From: Rhabdothermincola sp037478855
Lineage (GTDB): Bacteria > Actinomycetota > Acidimicrobiia > Acidimicrobiales > Acidimicrobilacustridaceae
Assembly: GCA_037478855.1 (NCBI GenBank)
Contig: JBBFLY010000006.1
Span: forward strand, 1-63,414
Length of the DNA: 63,414 bases
Direction: 5' to 3'
A program made the position numbers and the translations under genes. Positions within the stretch are counted from its first letter, which is position 1, and each line of letters starts with the position of its first letter. A model generated the notes under the pieces. It did not search any database and was not told where the DNA came from. It saw nothing but the letters and a program-made list of their open reading frames with translations. Positions 56,356 to 63,414 of this stretch are shown piece by piece.

Positions 56356-57445
56356 CCTGCTCGAACCCCCATCGGGCACCGCCACGTCGACACCCACCGG
56401 GGGCCGCTACCCCTTCGACCTGCCCTTCGGCTGGTTCCTCATGGCGTGGTCCCACGAGCTGCCCCCCGGCACGGTCCTGCCCCGCTACTACCTCGGGAAG
56501 CACCTCGTGGTGTGGCGAGGCGAAGACGGGCAGCCCCACGTACAGGACGCCTTCTGTCCCCACCTCGGCGCACACCTGGGCCACGGTGGCACCGTGCGCG
56601 GGTCCCAGATCGAATGCCCGTTCCACGGCTGGACCTTCGACGGCGAGGGTCGCAACACCTGCATCCCCTACAGCGGCAGGACGAACGCCAGGGCACGGGT
56701 GCACTCCTACCCGGTCGTCGAGCTCGCCGATCACTTCGTGATGGCATGGTTCCATCCGCTGGACGAACCACCCAAGTGGGAGCTTCGACTGCCCGACGAG
56801 GCGACGAGCGACGAGTTCAGCGAGTGGAGCACCGCGCACTTCGTGGTGAACGCAGGCACCCAGGAGCTCGCCGAGAACACCGTGGATGGCCCCCACTTCC
56901 GCTACGTGCACCACACCGACACGGTTCCCGAGATCGAGTCGTATGAGACGGACGGCTGGGTCGCCCGCACCAGATCGATCCAGCGCTTCCCCACCCCCCG
57001 GGGTGTCGTCGACGGCCGGATCGACATCGAGAACCAGGGCACCGGCTTCGGCATCACCTGGTTCCGGGGGATCGTCGACACGCTCCTCGTCGGCACCACC
57101 ACCCCGATCGACTCGAGCCACGGCCAGGTGCGGTTCAACTTCAAGGTCCGCAAGCTCGGCGACGAACGGGCCACCTCCAGCGTCGGACAGGCGTTCATCG
57201 ACGAGGTGTGCAAGCAGTTCGAGGAGGATCGGCCGATCTGGGAGAACAAGGCCTACCTCCCCCGGCCCGCACTGGCCGACACCGACCCGCCCTACCTGCA
57301 GTTCCGCAAGTGGTACGCGCAGTTCTACGTCGACGGCGTGGCTGACACGTGCCAGCGCTGGCCCCCGCCACCACCACCCGGGCCCGAGCAGCCCGTCTAC
57401 GTCCGTCCTGCGCCGACCGCCTCACGCAGGATCAGGGGCGACTGA
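56348..57445 (+). CDS. KshA-like Rieske non-haem iron oxygenase
   Basis: 365 residues. The Rieske [2Fe-2S] ligands are Cys70, His72, Cys90 and His93 (FCPHLGAHLG and CPFHGWTFDG). The mononuclear iron site is Asp180, His183 and His188 in NTVDGPHFRYVH. The opening YPFDLPFGWFLMAW and the end IWENKAYLPRP, FRKWYAQFY strongly resemble KshA, the oxygenase of 3-ketosteroid 9-alpha-hydroxylase. A reductase partner (KshB type) is not adjacent; the ferredoxin/FAD reductase pair at 49436-50897 is a possible but unproven donor. A proline run and basic tail end the protein. It overlaps the next gene by 14 nt tail to tail. Confidence 0.85.
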   Translation: MTDLLEPPSGTATSTPTGGRYPFDLPFGWFLMAWSHELPPGTVLPRYYLGKHLVVWRGEDGQPHVQDAFCPHLGAHLGHGGTVRGSQIECPFHGWTFDGEGRNTCIPYSGRTNARARVHSYPVVELADHFVMAWFHPLDEPPKWELRLPDEATSDEFSEWSTAHFVVNAGTQELAENTVDGPHFRYVHHTDTVPEIESYETDGWVARTRSIQRFPTPRGVVDGRIDIENQGTGFGITWFRGIVDTLLVGTTTPIDSSHGQVRFNFKVRKLGDERATSSVGQAFIDEVCKQFEEDRPIWENKAYLPRPALADTDPPYLQFRKWYAQFYVDGVADTCQRWPPPPPPGPEQPVYVRPAPTASRRIRGD

Positions 57446-57842
57446 CTGAGCCGCGGTCAGGCCAGTCGCGAAACACGTCCTCGAAGCTCGCGGCCCGGCG
57501 GAGCTGGAGCCGGTCGTCGATCAGACCGAGCACCGCCCCGCAGGTCGCGAGCACGACGAACAGCCCGCCAGCAGCGAACCCGACGCCGAGCCGACCCTCC
57601 ACCCGCTGGCTGCACGGCGCCTGGGTCCGACGGCGCTCGAAGGTCGGGTCATCGAGCCCGTCACGCTCGACTCGCCGGTTGCGCTCACCCCCGAGCGCGA
57701 ACACCAGGGGAGCACCACACCGCTGCACCCCGGGGTTCTCCACCGGCACGAGGAAGCACCCCAGCGCGACCGCGAGCGGCACCAGCGAGCTGACCAGCAG
57801 GAGCTTCCCGAATCCCCACAGCGATCGCCAGGAACCGACCAC
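57432..57842 (-). CDS. Two-helix membrane protein of unknown function
   Basis: 136 residues. Helix 1 is LLLVSSLVPLAVALGCFLVP, followed by an extracytoplasmic-looking loop with two cysteines (QRCGAPL and QAPCSQRV). Helix 2 is GVGFAAGGLFVVLATCGAVLGLI, then a short basic tail. This layout recurs in actinobacterial hypothetical proteins. The GTG at 57842 has GGGGAGGG about 4 nt upstream, which supports this frame over the other open frame here. It lies 33 nt after the stop of the upstream WS/DGAT gene. Function unknown. Confidence 0.6.
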   Translation of the reverse strand: MVGSWRSLWGFGKLLLVSSLVPLAVALGCFLVPVENPGVQRCGAPLVFALGGERNRRVERDGLDDPTFERRRTQAPCSQRVEGRLGVGFAAGGLFVVLATCGAVLGLIDDRLQLRRAASFEDVFRDWPDRGSVSRP

Positions 57843-57875
57843 CCGGCCCTCCCCTCATGACTGGGAGCCAGCGGA

Positions 57876-59315
57876 TCAGTCACCCGAACGTACCACCGGG
57901 CGCTGCCGGGCCGAGGCCAGCAGCTCCTCGAGCGCGCCGGGCATCGCCTCGGTGATCAGGTGCGGATCCGGAAGCGACTCACGGCACGCGAGCGCACCGA
58001 CATGGAGCCCGTCGAGATAGCTCCACACCGTCACGTTCAGACCGACGCCCTCCAGGACCGGACCCACCGAGTAGATCTCGAGCAGCCGGGCACCCGCCGT
58101 CCGCAACGGCCGTGACGGCCCCCGCACGTTGGAGACCACCAGGTTGATCGGCGGCGGATGGAGCTCCGCGAGCCGCCAACCGGAGTACAGGCGCACGACC
58201 CAGCTGTACGGGCGGGGCGGGGTGTACTGCACCCAGGACCCGAAGGTCTCGGGGCCGATCAGCGCCTGCATGGTCTTGGCCTCCGCGGTGACCCGATGGA
58301 TCGTGAGCAGGCGCCTGACCGGATCAGGCTCGTCGGTGGCGAGCGACGTGAACAGGTTGGAGACCCTGTTGCCACCGAGGCGATCCTCACCGCCCGCATC
58401 GGTTCCGACCGGGACCCCGGCCACGAGCGATCGTCGGGGCAGCTCGCCACGCTCGATCAGATAGGCCCGCAGCGCGCCCGACACCACTGCGAGCACGACG
58501 TCGTTGAGGGTCACCCCGAAGGCGGTCTTCACCGCTCGGGCGTCGGCCAGGGGGAGTCGCGCAGTGGCGAACGAGCGGTTCGGGGTCAGCGCGGTGTTGA
58601 ACGAGGTGCGCGGGGTCGACAGCACCGGCATCGGTGCCCGCACCTCGGATCGGAGGCGGTGTCGGATGAGGGCGAGCGCGTTGGTGAGGGTCCGCAGCAG
58701 CAGCTTCGGGAACCCGGCGAGCTGACGGAGGTGGTCGACGAGCGCGTCGCGCACGAGGCACCCCGGGCCAGGCAGCGGGGCGGGGTGCCACAGAGCGCCC
58801 GCCGGCTCCGCGCGGCCCCCGCCGGCTTCGTCAACACTGCCGTCGTCGAAGGACATGACGTTGGCAAGCAGCGCGGAGGCGGCGGCACCGTCGGCCATGG
58901 CGTGGTGGATCTTCACCAGCACGGCCAGCCGGTCGTCCTCCAGGCCCTCGATGACGTACAGCTGCCACAGCGGGTGCTCGCGATCGAGCGGCACGCCGGC
59001 GAGCGCCGCGATGGCCTCGTCGAGCTGGCGTCTGGTCCCAGGCGCTGGCAGCACCAGATGGTGCACGTGCCGGCGCAGGTCGAAGGCGGGATCGTCAACC
59101 CACACGGGATGGTGGAAGCCGAACGGCACCTCCAGCACCCGCTGCCGAAAGCCCGGCAGCAGGGGCAGCCGACGTTCGATCTCTTCGAGCATCGCCTCGA
59201 ACGGCAGGCGGGAGCCGGAGGGGGGCTCGAGGATCGCGACCTTGAGCGTGTGCATCAGCAGCGTGGGCGTCTCCATGTAGAGGAACCCCGCGTCGAGCCC
59301 GCTCAACCGGCGCAT
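57876..59315 (-). CDS. Wax ester synthase/diacylglycerol acyltransferase (WS/DGAT)
   Basis: 479 residues. It opens MRRLSGLDAGFLYMETPT as the family does. The acyltransferase motif HHxxxDG is IHHAMADG (about 136-143), and later GVPVGTDAGG and NLVVSNVRGPSRPL are typical. It esterifies diacylglycerol or fatty alcohols with acyl-CoA for storage lipid. The frame is open to 60389, but the conserved start is the ATG at 59315. GATACT lies 9 nt upstream of it. It is divergent from the beta-lactamase-like gene. A paralogue is at 61999-63408. Confidence 0.92.
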   Translation of the reverse strand: MRRLSGLDAGFLYMETPTLLMHTLKVAILEPPSGSRLPFEAMLEEIERRLPLLPGFRQRVLEVPFGFHHPVWVDDPAFDLRRHVHHLVLPAPGTRRQLDEAIAALAGVPLDREHPLWQLYVIEGLEDDRLAVLVKIHHAMADGAAASALLANVMSFDDGSVDEAGGGRAEPAGALWHPAPLPGPGCLVRDALVDHLRQLAGFPKLLLRTLTNALALIRHRLRSEVRAPMPVLSTPRTSFNTALTPNRSFATARLPLADARAVKTAFGVTLNDVVLAVVSGALRAYLIERGELPRRSLVAGVPVGTDAGGEDRLGGNRVSNLFTSLATDEPDPVRRLLTIHRVTAEAKTMQALIGPETFGSWVQYTPPRPYSWVVRLYSGWRLAELHPPPINLVVSNVRGPSRPLRTAGARLLEIYSVGPVLEGVGLNVTVWSYLDGLHVGALACRESLPDPHLITEAMPGALEELLASARQRPVVRSGD

Positions 59316-59351
59316 CGCCAGCGGAGTATCGCGCCGGGCCTGCATGACCGC

Positions 59352-59357
59352 TACGTT
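59352..59357 (+). promoter_or_regulatory. Probable -10 hexamer of the beta-lactamase-like gene
   Basis: TACGTT ends 6 nt before the ATG at 59364. No ribosome-binding site fits in between, indicating a leaderless start and excluding the very long upstream frame. Confidence 0.55.
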
Positions 59358-59363
59358 GCGTCC

Positions 59364-60539
59364 ATGACACAGGGGACCGATCGCTACGAGCTGGTCGAGC
59401 CCGCATCGGTGGGTGTCGATCCCGACCGGATCGACACCCTCGTGGAGCGGGCCCGCCGCGAGGTCGACGCGGGGCTGCTGCCGAGCTGTCAGCTCGCGCT
59501 CGCACGCGAAGGCAGGCTCGTGCTCTTCACGACCATCGGGCAGGCCACGAACGAGAACCGCTACGTCGTGTTCTCCGCCACCAAAGGCATCATCGCCGGC
59601 GCCATCTGGCTGCTGATGAGCGAAGGGGCGCTCGACGTGCGCACGAAGGTGGCCGAGATCGTCCCCCGCTTCGGCACGAACGGCAAGGACGTGGTGACCG
59701 TCGAACAGCTGCTCACCCACACCTCTGGGTTTCCGCAGGCACCGCTGCGACTCACCGAGGCGGCCTCCCGCGAGGCGCGCCTGGATCGCTTCGAGCGCTG
59801 GCGGCTGAACTGGGAGCCCGGTACTCGCTTCGAGTACCACCCGCTGTCGGCCCACTGGGTGCTGGCCGAGGTGATCGAGGTGGTGGGCGGGATGGACTAC
59901 CGCGAGCTCATCCACGAGCGCCTGCTGGAGCCGTTGGGGCTCGAGCGCTTCCGCCTCGGCGAGCCCCCCGAGCGCCAGCACGACATCGCGCCGCTGGTGG
60001 CCGCCGGGGAGCACCCGACACCTGAGGAGATCGAGGAGGCGATCGGCATCCCGGGCATCGATCTCGCCACGCTGGTCGGCGAGGTGACCACCGAGGCGCT
60101 CCTCGAGTTCAACGATCCGTCGATCCGGGAGCTGGGCGCGCCGGGCGCCGGGGGCATCAGCACTGCGGCGGACCTCGCCCTCTACTACCAGTCCCTGCTG
60201 CACAACGAGGCCGGTCTGTGGGACGACGAGCTCCTCGTCGACGCCACCCGGCGGGTGCGCTGCGACCTGCCCGATCCGCTCCGCGGGGTGCCAGCGCACC
60301 GGAGCCTGGGGCTGATGGTGGCCGGCGAGAGGGAGACCGCCACGATGCGCGGCTTCGGCCACGGGCTGTCTGCGGAGACCTTCGGCCACAACGGAGCGGG
60401 TGGTCAGATCGCCTGGGCCGACCCGGTCTCAGGCCTCTCGTTCTGCTACCTGACGAACGGGCTGGACCGCAACGTGCTCCGCGAGGCCCGGCGCAGCATC
60501 GGCCTTTCGAGTCGGGCCGCGGCCTGCCTGGCCGCCTGA
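59364..60539 (+). CDS. Serine beta-lactamase-like esterase (class C fold)
   Basis: 391 residues. The nucleophile motif is SATK (Ser71, Lys74) after ENRYVVF. The second motif is Tyr in EYHPLSAHW, where beta-lactamases have YxN, and the third is HNGAGG. No signal peptide is seen. The set fits the EstB/LACTB group of cytosolic esterases or lipid hydrolases, rather than a resistance enzyme. It sits between two WS/DGAT genes, hinting at ester-lipid turnover (inference). Confidence 0.88.
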   Translation: MTQGTDRYELVEPASVGVDPDRIDTLVERARREVDAGLLPSCQLALAREGRLVLFTTIGQATNENRYVVFSATKGIIAGAIWLLMSEGALDVRTKVAEIVPRFGTNGKDVVTVEQLLTHTSGFPQAPLRLTEAASREARLDRFERWRLNWEPGTRFEYHPLSAHWVLAEVIEVVGGMDYRELIHERLLEPLGLERFRLGEPPERQHDIAPLVAAGEHPTPEEIEEAIGIPGIDLATLVGEVTTEALLEFNDPSIRELGAPGAGGISTAADLALYYQSLLHNEAGLWDDELLVDATRRVRCDLPDPLRGVPAHRSLGLMVAGERETATMRGFGHGLSAETFGHNGAGGQIAWADPVSGLSFCYLTNGLDRNVLREARRSIGLSSRAAACLAA

Positions 60540-60577
60540 GGGCTCACCGGCCCTGGCGGCTCATCAGTCCTGGCAAC

Positions 60578-61774
60578 TCACCCGCCGGTCGCCATCGTGG
60601 TGGTGGTGGGCCTCGGATAGGTCTCCGGGGGCGCATCGGGCTCCCACGGCTCGATCGTCAGGCCAAGGCTCTCGATGTCGCTCGGTTCGCAACCCGGTGG
60701 GGCGTTCACGGGGTTGCAACGGGCGGGTTCACCACCGGGGATGGCAGCGAAGTAGTCGGATCCCCAACGCGCCGCCATGCCGGGCAGCGGGTAGTCCGTG
60801 CTGACCCACTGCGCGCCACTGGCCAGAGCCGCCTCGAGCTGGCTGCGGTCGCCCGATGACGGGGTGGTGACGGGCGAGTCGGCACGGGTCCGCACGACGT
60901 AGCCGGCCCGGACCAGCTGCTGGATCCCGGCGAGGTTCGTGCCGGTCGGGTCGTTGCGCTTGATGAACGCAGCGTCGGGCTGACCCGGCTCCGACGGGGT
61001 GAACGCGACCCGCCCCTGGAGCGAGGGATGCCCCTGCACGTACTCGTCGCGCTTGTTGTCGAGAAGGAAGATCACCCGGCCCCTCACCTCGTCGAGCAGG
61101 GGCCACCCGCCAGCGAGCACCGCTTCCTCGAGGGTGGCGTGTTCGCCGCGCACGTCGTCGGGGGTGATCAGCTCATCGGGTGCGAACACCGAGCGGATCT
61201 CGGCGTCGAGGGCGTCGAGCTCCGCGGGACCGATCGGCACGGGGTTCGGGGGATTTGGGAAGTCGACCGAGTCCTTCACCTCGAGCAGGATCGCGATCGG
61301 GACGTGAGCGGGATGCGCGTCGGACCAGGCCTTCACCTGCTCGAGACAGGAGACGAACGTCTCGCATCGGGAGCCTTCATCGACCTGCTCGATGTGGAAC
61401 ACCTTGAAGCCCGGCGTGCCGAGGGGCCGCCAGAGCGTGCCGTCCGGGTCGGCAAAGACGTCGAGCTCGATCTGACGCACGCCCTGGGAGCTGAACTGCT
61501 CCGCCAACGGTTCATGTGTGTAAGCCAGCTCGATGGCGCTCGGCACCGCCTGGATGAACCCGCGGAGCCGCTCGGGTGGCGGTTCGACGTGGTAGCTGTT
61601 GTGCGACCCGATCACCTGGATCTGATTGAGCCTGATCGCCGGTGCAGATCGGCTGGTGGTCGTCGCGGACCGGTCACTCGGCCCCGATGAGCACGAGGCC
61701 GCCACGAGGGCGACCACGAGCGCGGCGAGCAGCCGGGCGGTCCGCGTCGAGGCGGGACGAGACGGGTTCGACAT
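60578..61774 (-). CDS. Lipoprotein phospholipase C-like (Ca2+-dependent PI-PLC family)
   Basis: 398 residues from an ATG at 61774. A lipoprotein signal (RLLAALVVALVAASC) puts the lipid-anchored Cys at 28. The PLC-like barrel shows IGSHNSYHV with the first catalytic His, QGVRQIELDVFADPDG with metal-binding Glu/Asp, VFHIEQVDEGS with the second His, and ILLEVKD. This is the family of Ca2+-dependent phosphoinositide phospholipase C found in actinobacteria and fungi; the substrate is probably a phospholipid or glycolipid outside the membrane. The start lies 7 nt after TAGCGT, so it is probably leaderless. Confidence 0.85.
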   Translation of the reverse strand: MSNPSRPASTRTARLLAALVVALVAASCSSGPSDRSATTTSRSAPAIRLNQIQVIGSHNSYHVEPPPERLRGFIQAVPSAIELAYTHEPLAEQFSSQGVRQIELDVFADPDGTLWRPLGTPGFKVFHIEQVDEGSRCETFVSCLEQVKAWSDAHPAHVPIAILLEVKDSVDFPNPPNPVPIGPAELDALDAEIRSVFAPDELITPDDVRGEHATLEEAVLAGGWPLLDEVRGRVIFLLDNKRDEYVQGHPSLQGRVAFTPSEPGQPDAAFIKRNDPTGTNLAGIQQLVRAGYVVRTRADSPVTTPSSGDRSQLEAALASGAQWVSTDYPLPGMAARWGSDYFAAIPGGEPARCNPVNAPPGCEPSDIESLGLTIEPWEPDAPPETYPRPTTTTMATGG

Positions 61775-61781
61775 ACCCGGG

Positions 61782-61787
61782 ACGCTA
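61782..61787 (-). promoter_or_regulatory. Probable -10 hexamer of the phospholipase gene
   Basis: TAGCGT on the minus strand ends 7 nt before the ATG at 61774. It supports that ATG over the longer open frame starting at 61951. Confidence 0.5.
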
Positions 61788-61903
61788 TCCCCGAGCGCGT
61801 CCCGGCAGTGGAGATGACCCGGCGGGCCGGATGTCCGGCCGACTGCCCGGACCCGCAGAACGCCCCGGAGGCACGCAGGACGCACAGAGAGCAACCAGGT
61901 ACT

Positions 61904-61918
61904 CTGACGCCCCGTCAG
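61904..61918. promoter_or_regulatory. 15-bp palindromic operator, copy 2
   Basis: CTGACGCCCCGTCAG: perfect 6-bp arms around CCC. Its reverse complement differs from the site at 51059-51073 by one base. TACTCT (61900-61905), a possible -10 for the WS/DGAT gene, overlaps its left edge, so binding would obstruct transcription. The start codon is 80 nt downstream with its own GGAG. Confidence 0.65.
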
Positions 61919-61998
61919 TGACGAAGGCGGGATCCGGTGCGATACCGACAAGGCACCACACGTCGGTGCTCGACCCGTCCGACCGGACTGGAGACCTC

Positions 61999-63408
61999 AT
62001 GCAGCGCCTCAGCGGGATGGACGCGTCGTTCCTCTACATGGAGACACCCACCCATCACATGCACGTCGTCGGCGTGCTCATCCTCGACCCGTCGACGATG
62101 CAGGGCGGGTTCTCCCTCGATCGGGTGCGCTCGCTGATCGCCTCGCGAATCCACCTGATGCCGATGCTGCGCCGCCGACTGGTCCAGGTGCCGCTCGGCC
62201 TGAGCCACCCGCTGTGGGCCGAGGACCCGGACTTCACCCTCGACAGCCACATCGCCCACCTCGCCGTGCCTGCGCCGGGCTCCATGCAGGAGCTCGCCGA
62301 GGTGGTCGGTGGCATCGCCAGCCGACCACTCGACCGGAGACGGCCACTGTGGGAGATGCACGTCGTGGAGGGCCTGGCCGATGGCTCCGCCGCGCTGGTC
62401 ACGAAGATGCACCATGCCACCATCGACGGCATCACCGGGGCCGACCTCATGTCGCATCTGCTCGACCTGGAGCCGAACGCGGCCGATCCTCCCCCACCAG
62501 ACGAGGAGTGGGTACCCGACCGGGTGCCGAGCGAGATCGAGGTCCTCGCCGGTGCCGTCGCCGACCGGATCACGAACCCGCTCCGCGGGGTGCGGGCCCT
62601 GGCGCGCACCGCCCGGTCGCTGCTCGACCTGGGGCGCAGCGTCCTGCCCCTGGGTGGCGACGGTCTGAGCCCGGCGCTGCCCTTCACCGCACCGCGAACC
62701 CGCCTGAACGCCCCGATCACCGGCAACCGGGCGGTGGCGTTCGGCCAAGCGGCACTCGACGACTTCAAGCGCATCAAGTCGACGTTCGGCACAACCGTGA
62801 ACGACGTGGTGCTCGCTGCGGCGGCGATGACCCTGCGCCGGTGGCTGCTCGCCCACGACGACCTGCCCGATCGGCCACTGGTGGCCGCCGTCCCCGTGTC
62901 GGTGCACGGACAGGCCTCGGGCGGGGGGATCAACCAGGTCTCGAACATGTTCGTCCGCCTGCCCGTGAACATGGACGACCCCGTCCGCCAGCTCGAGGCG
63001 ATCCACGCCGAGACCAGGGACGCCAAGGCGGTGCACAACGCCATGGGCGCCGATCTCATCCAGCACCTCGCGCAGATCACCCCGCCCGGCGTCTACAACC
63101 TCGCCATGCGCGTGTACGCGCTGCCGCAGGTCGCCGGCGCGATCCCTCCCACCCAGAACCTGGTGATCAGCAACGTTCCCGGCCCTCCGGTCCCGCTCTA
63201 CATCGCCGGCGCACAGGTGAAGGGCATCTACCCCTTCGGCCCGCTGATCGAGGGGTCGGGCATCAACCTCACCGTGCTGTCGAACATGGGGAACATGGAC
63301 GTCGGTGTCATCGCCTGTCCCGACACGGTTCCCGATCTCTGGCAGATCATCGACGGCTTCATCGCCGCGGTGGCCGAGCTGCGCGAGGCTGCCGACCGCC
63401 GCAGCTGA
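61999..63408 (+). CDS. Wax ester synthase/diacylglycerol acyltransferase (WS/DGAT)
   Basis: 469 residues, opening MQRLSGMDASFLYMETPT. The catalytic motif is MHHATIDG (about 137-144). PLWEMHVVEGL, FGTTVNDVVLAA, NMFVRLPV and NLVISNVPGPPVPLY are standard for the family. It forms triacylglycerol or wax esters from acyl-CoA at the membrane. The ATG has GGAG 6 nt upstream; the open frame from 61642 is not part of the gene. It is a divergent paralogue of 57876-59315 and the only one of the two preceded by the shared palindrome. Confidence 0.94.
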   Translation: MQRLSGMDASFLYMETPTHHMHVVGVLILDPSTMQGGFSLDRVRSLIASRIHLMPMLRRRLVQVPLGLSHPLWAEDPDFTLDSHIAHLAVPAPGSMQELAEVVGGIASRPLDRRRPLWEMHVVEGLADGSAALVTKMHHATIDGITGADLMSHLLDLEPNAADPPPPDEEWVPDRVPSEIEVLAGAVADRITNPLRGVRALARTARSLLDLGRSVLPLGGDGLSPALPFTAPRTRLNAPITGNRAVAFGQAALDDFKRIKSTFGTTVNDVVLAAAAMTLRRWLLAHDDLPDRPLVAAVPVSVHGQASGGGINQVSNMFVRLPVNMDDPVRQLEAIHAETRDAKAVHNAMGADLIQHLAQITPPGVYNLAMRVYALPQVAGAIPPTQNLVISNVPGPPVPLYIAGAQVKGIYPFGPLIEGSGINLTVLSNMGNMDVGVIACPDTVPDLWQIIDGFIAAVAELREAADRRS

Positions 63409-63414
63409 CCCCCC

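Noticed and set aside
54064..56397. 777-codon minus-strand open frame opposite the YbhN-like and amidohydrolase-like genes
   Set aside because: Antisense shadow; no domain, and it crosses a promoter region.
57521..57883. Alternative minus-strand frame over the two-helix membrane protein
   Set aside because: No hydrophobic helices or domain; the frame from 57842 has two clean helices and a GGGGAGGG site.
58158..59363. 400-codon extension upstream of the beta-lactamase-like gene
   Set aside because: Opposite the WS/DGAT gene; the conserved start follows the -10 at 59352.

Overview
High-GC (roughly 70% by eye) chromosomal DNA from an actinobacterium. Gene content and order fit the class Acidimicrobiia or a near relative (an inference; no marker phylogeny was run). 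Supporting signs are the dapA-rnj-ftsK and miaB-miaA-dapF-hflX neighbourhoods, a recA with both a LexA-type SOS box and a mycobacterial 'RecA-NDp' promoter, the TreS/Mak-GlgE-GlgB alpha-glucan pathway, an MptB-like mannosyltransferase, WS/DGAT acyltransferases, a KshA-like Rieske oxygenase and many apparently leaderless genes. No rRNA, tRNA, CRISPR array, phage or insertion sequence was seen.

Layout. 1-20,400 is a mostly minus-strand housekeeping block. It holds a partial membrane protein, lysine/DAP synthesis (dapC, dapF, dapA), the GTPase hflX, tRNA modification (miaA, miaB), recA, msrB, thpR, cinA, pgsA, rimO, a Nudix and an SMP-30 protein, a Ca2+/Na+ antiporter, ftsK, bioB followed by a 57-residue biotin synthase auxiliary protein, and RNase J. 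20,400-30,900 is mixed. It holds a winged-helix protein, an orphan ATP-grasp enzyme, a TetR/diiron protein pair with an AT-rich operator, a YihY membrane protein, a PfkB sugar kinase, an M1 aminopeptidase, TerC, a universal stress protein and a decayed cation/proton antiporter pseudogene.

30,900-48,200 is carbohydrate and magnesium territory. It holds glgX, two GT-C glycosyltransferases (GT87-like and MptB-like), a tandem MgtE-domain transporter followed by corA, and a tightly packed glgE > treS-mak > malQ > glgB operon that would turn trehalose into branched alpha-glucan through maltose-1-phosphate. 48,200-63,414 is accessory lipid/catabolic metabolism: a TMEM86-like protein, Nudix, FAD reductase plus ferredoxin, a CaiB-type CoA-transferase homologue, hydrolases, an amidohydrolase-like/KshA-like Rieske operon under a KstR-type palindrome, two WS/DGAT acyltransferases, a serine beta-lactamase-like esterase and a lipoprotein phospholipase C.

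Most noteworthy: (i) a BsaP-like small gene starting immediately after the bioB stop; (ii) a nearly identical 15-bp palindrome at two distant promoters (CoA-transferase homologue and WS/DGAT); (iii) a KstR-consensus palindrome on the promoter of the amidohydrolase/Rieske operon; (iv) two distinct DNA-damage promoters for recA; (v) about 15 genes with a TANNNT -10 hexamer 6-8 nt before the start codon; (vi) a miaA whose P-loop lies upstream of any ATG/GTG/TTG, implying a CTG start. Coordinates and starts were read by eye; no alignment or search was run.
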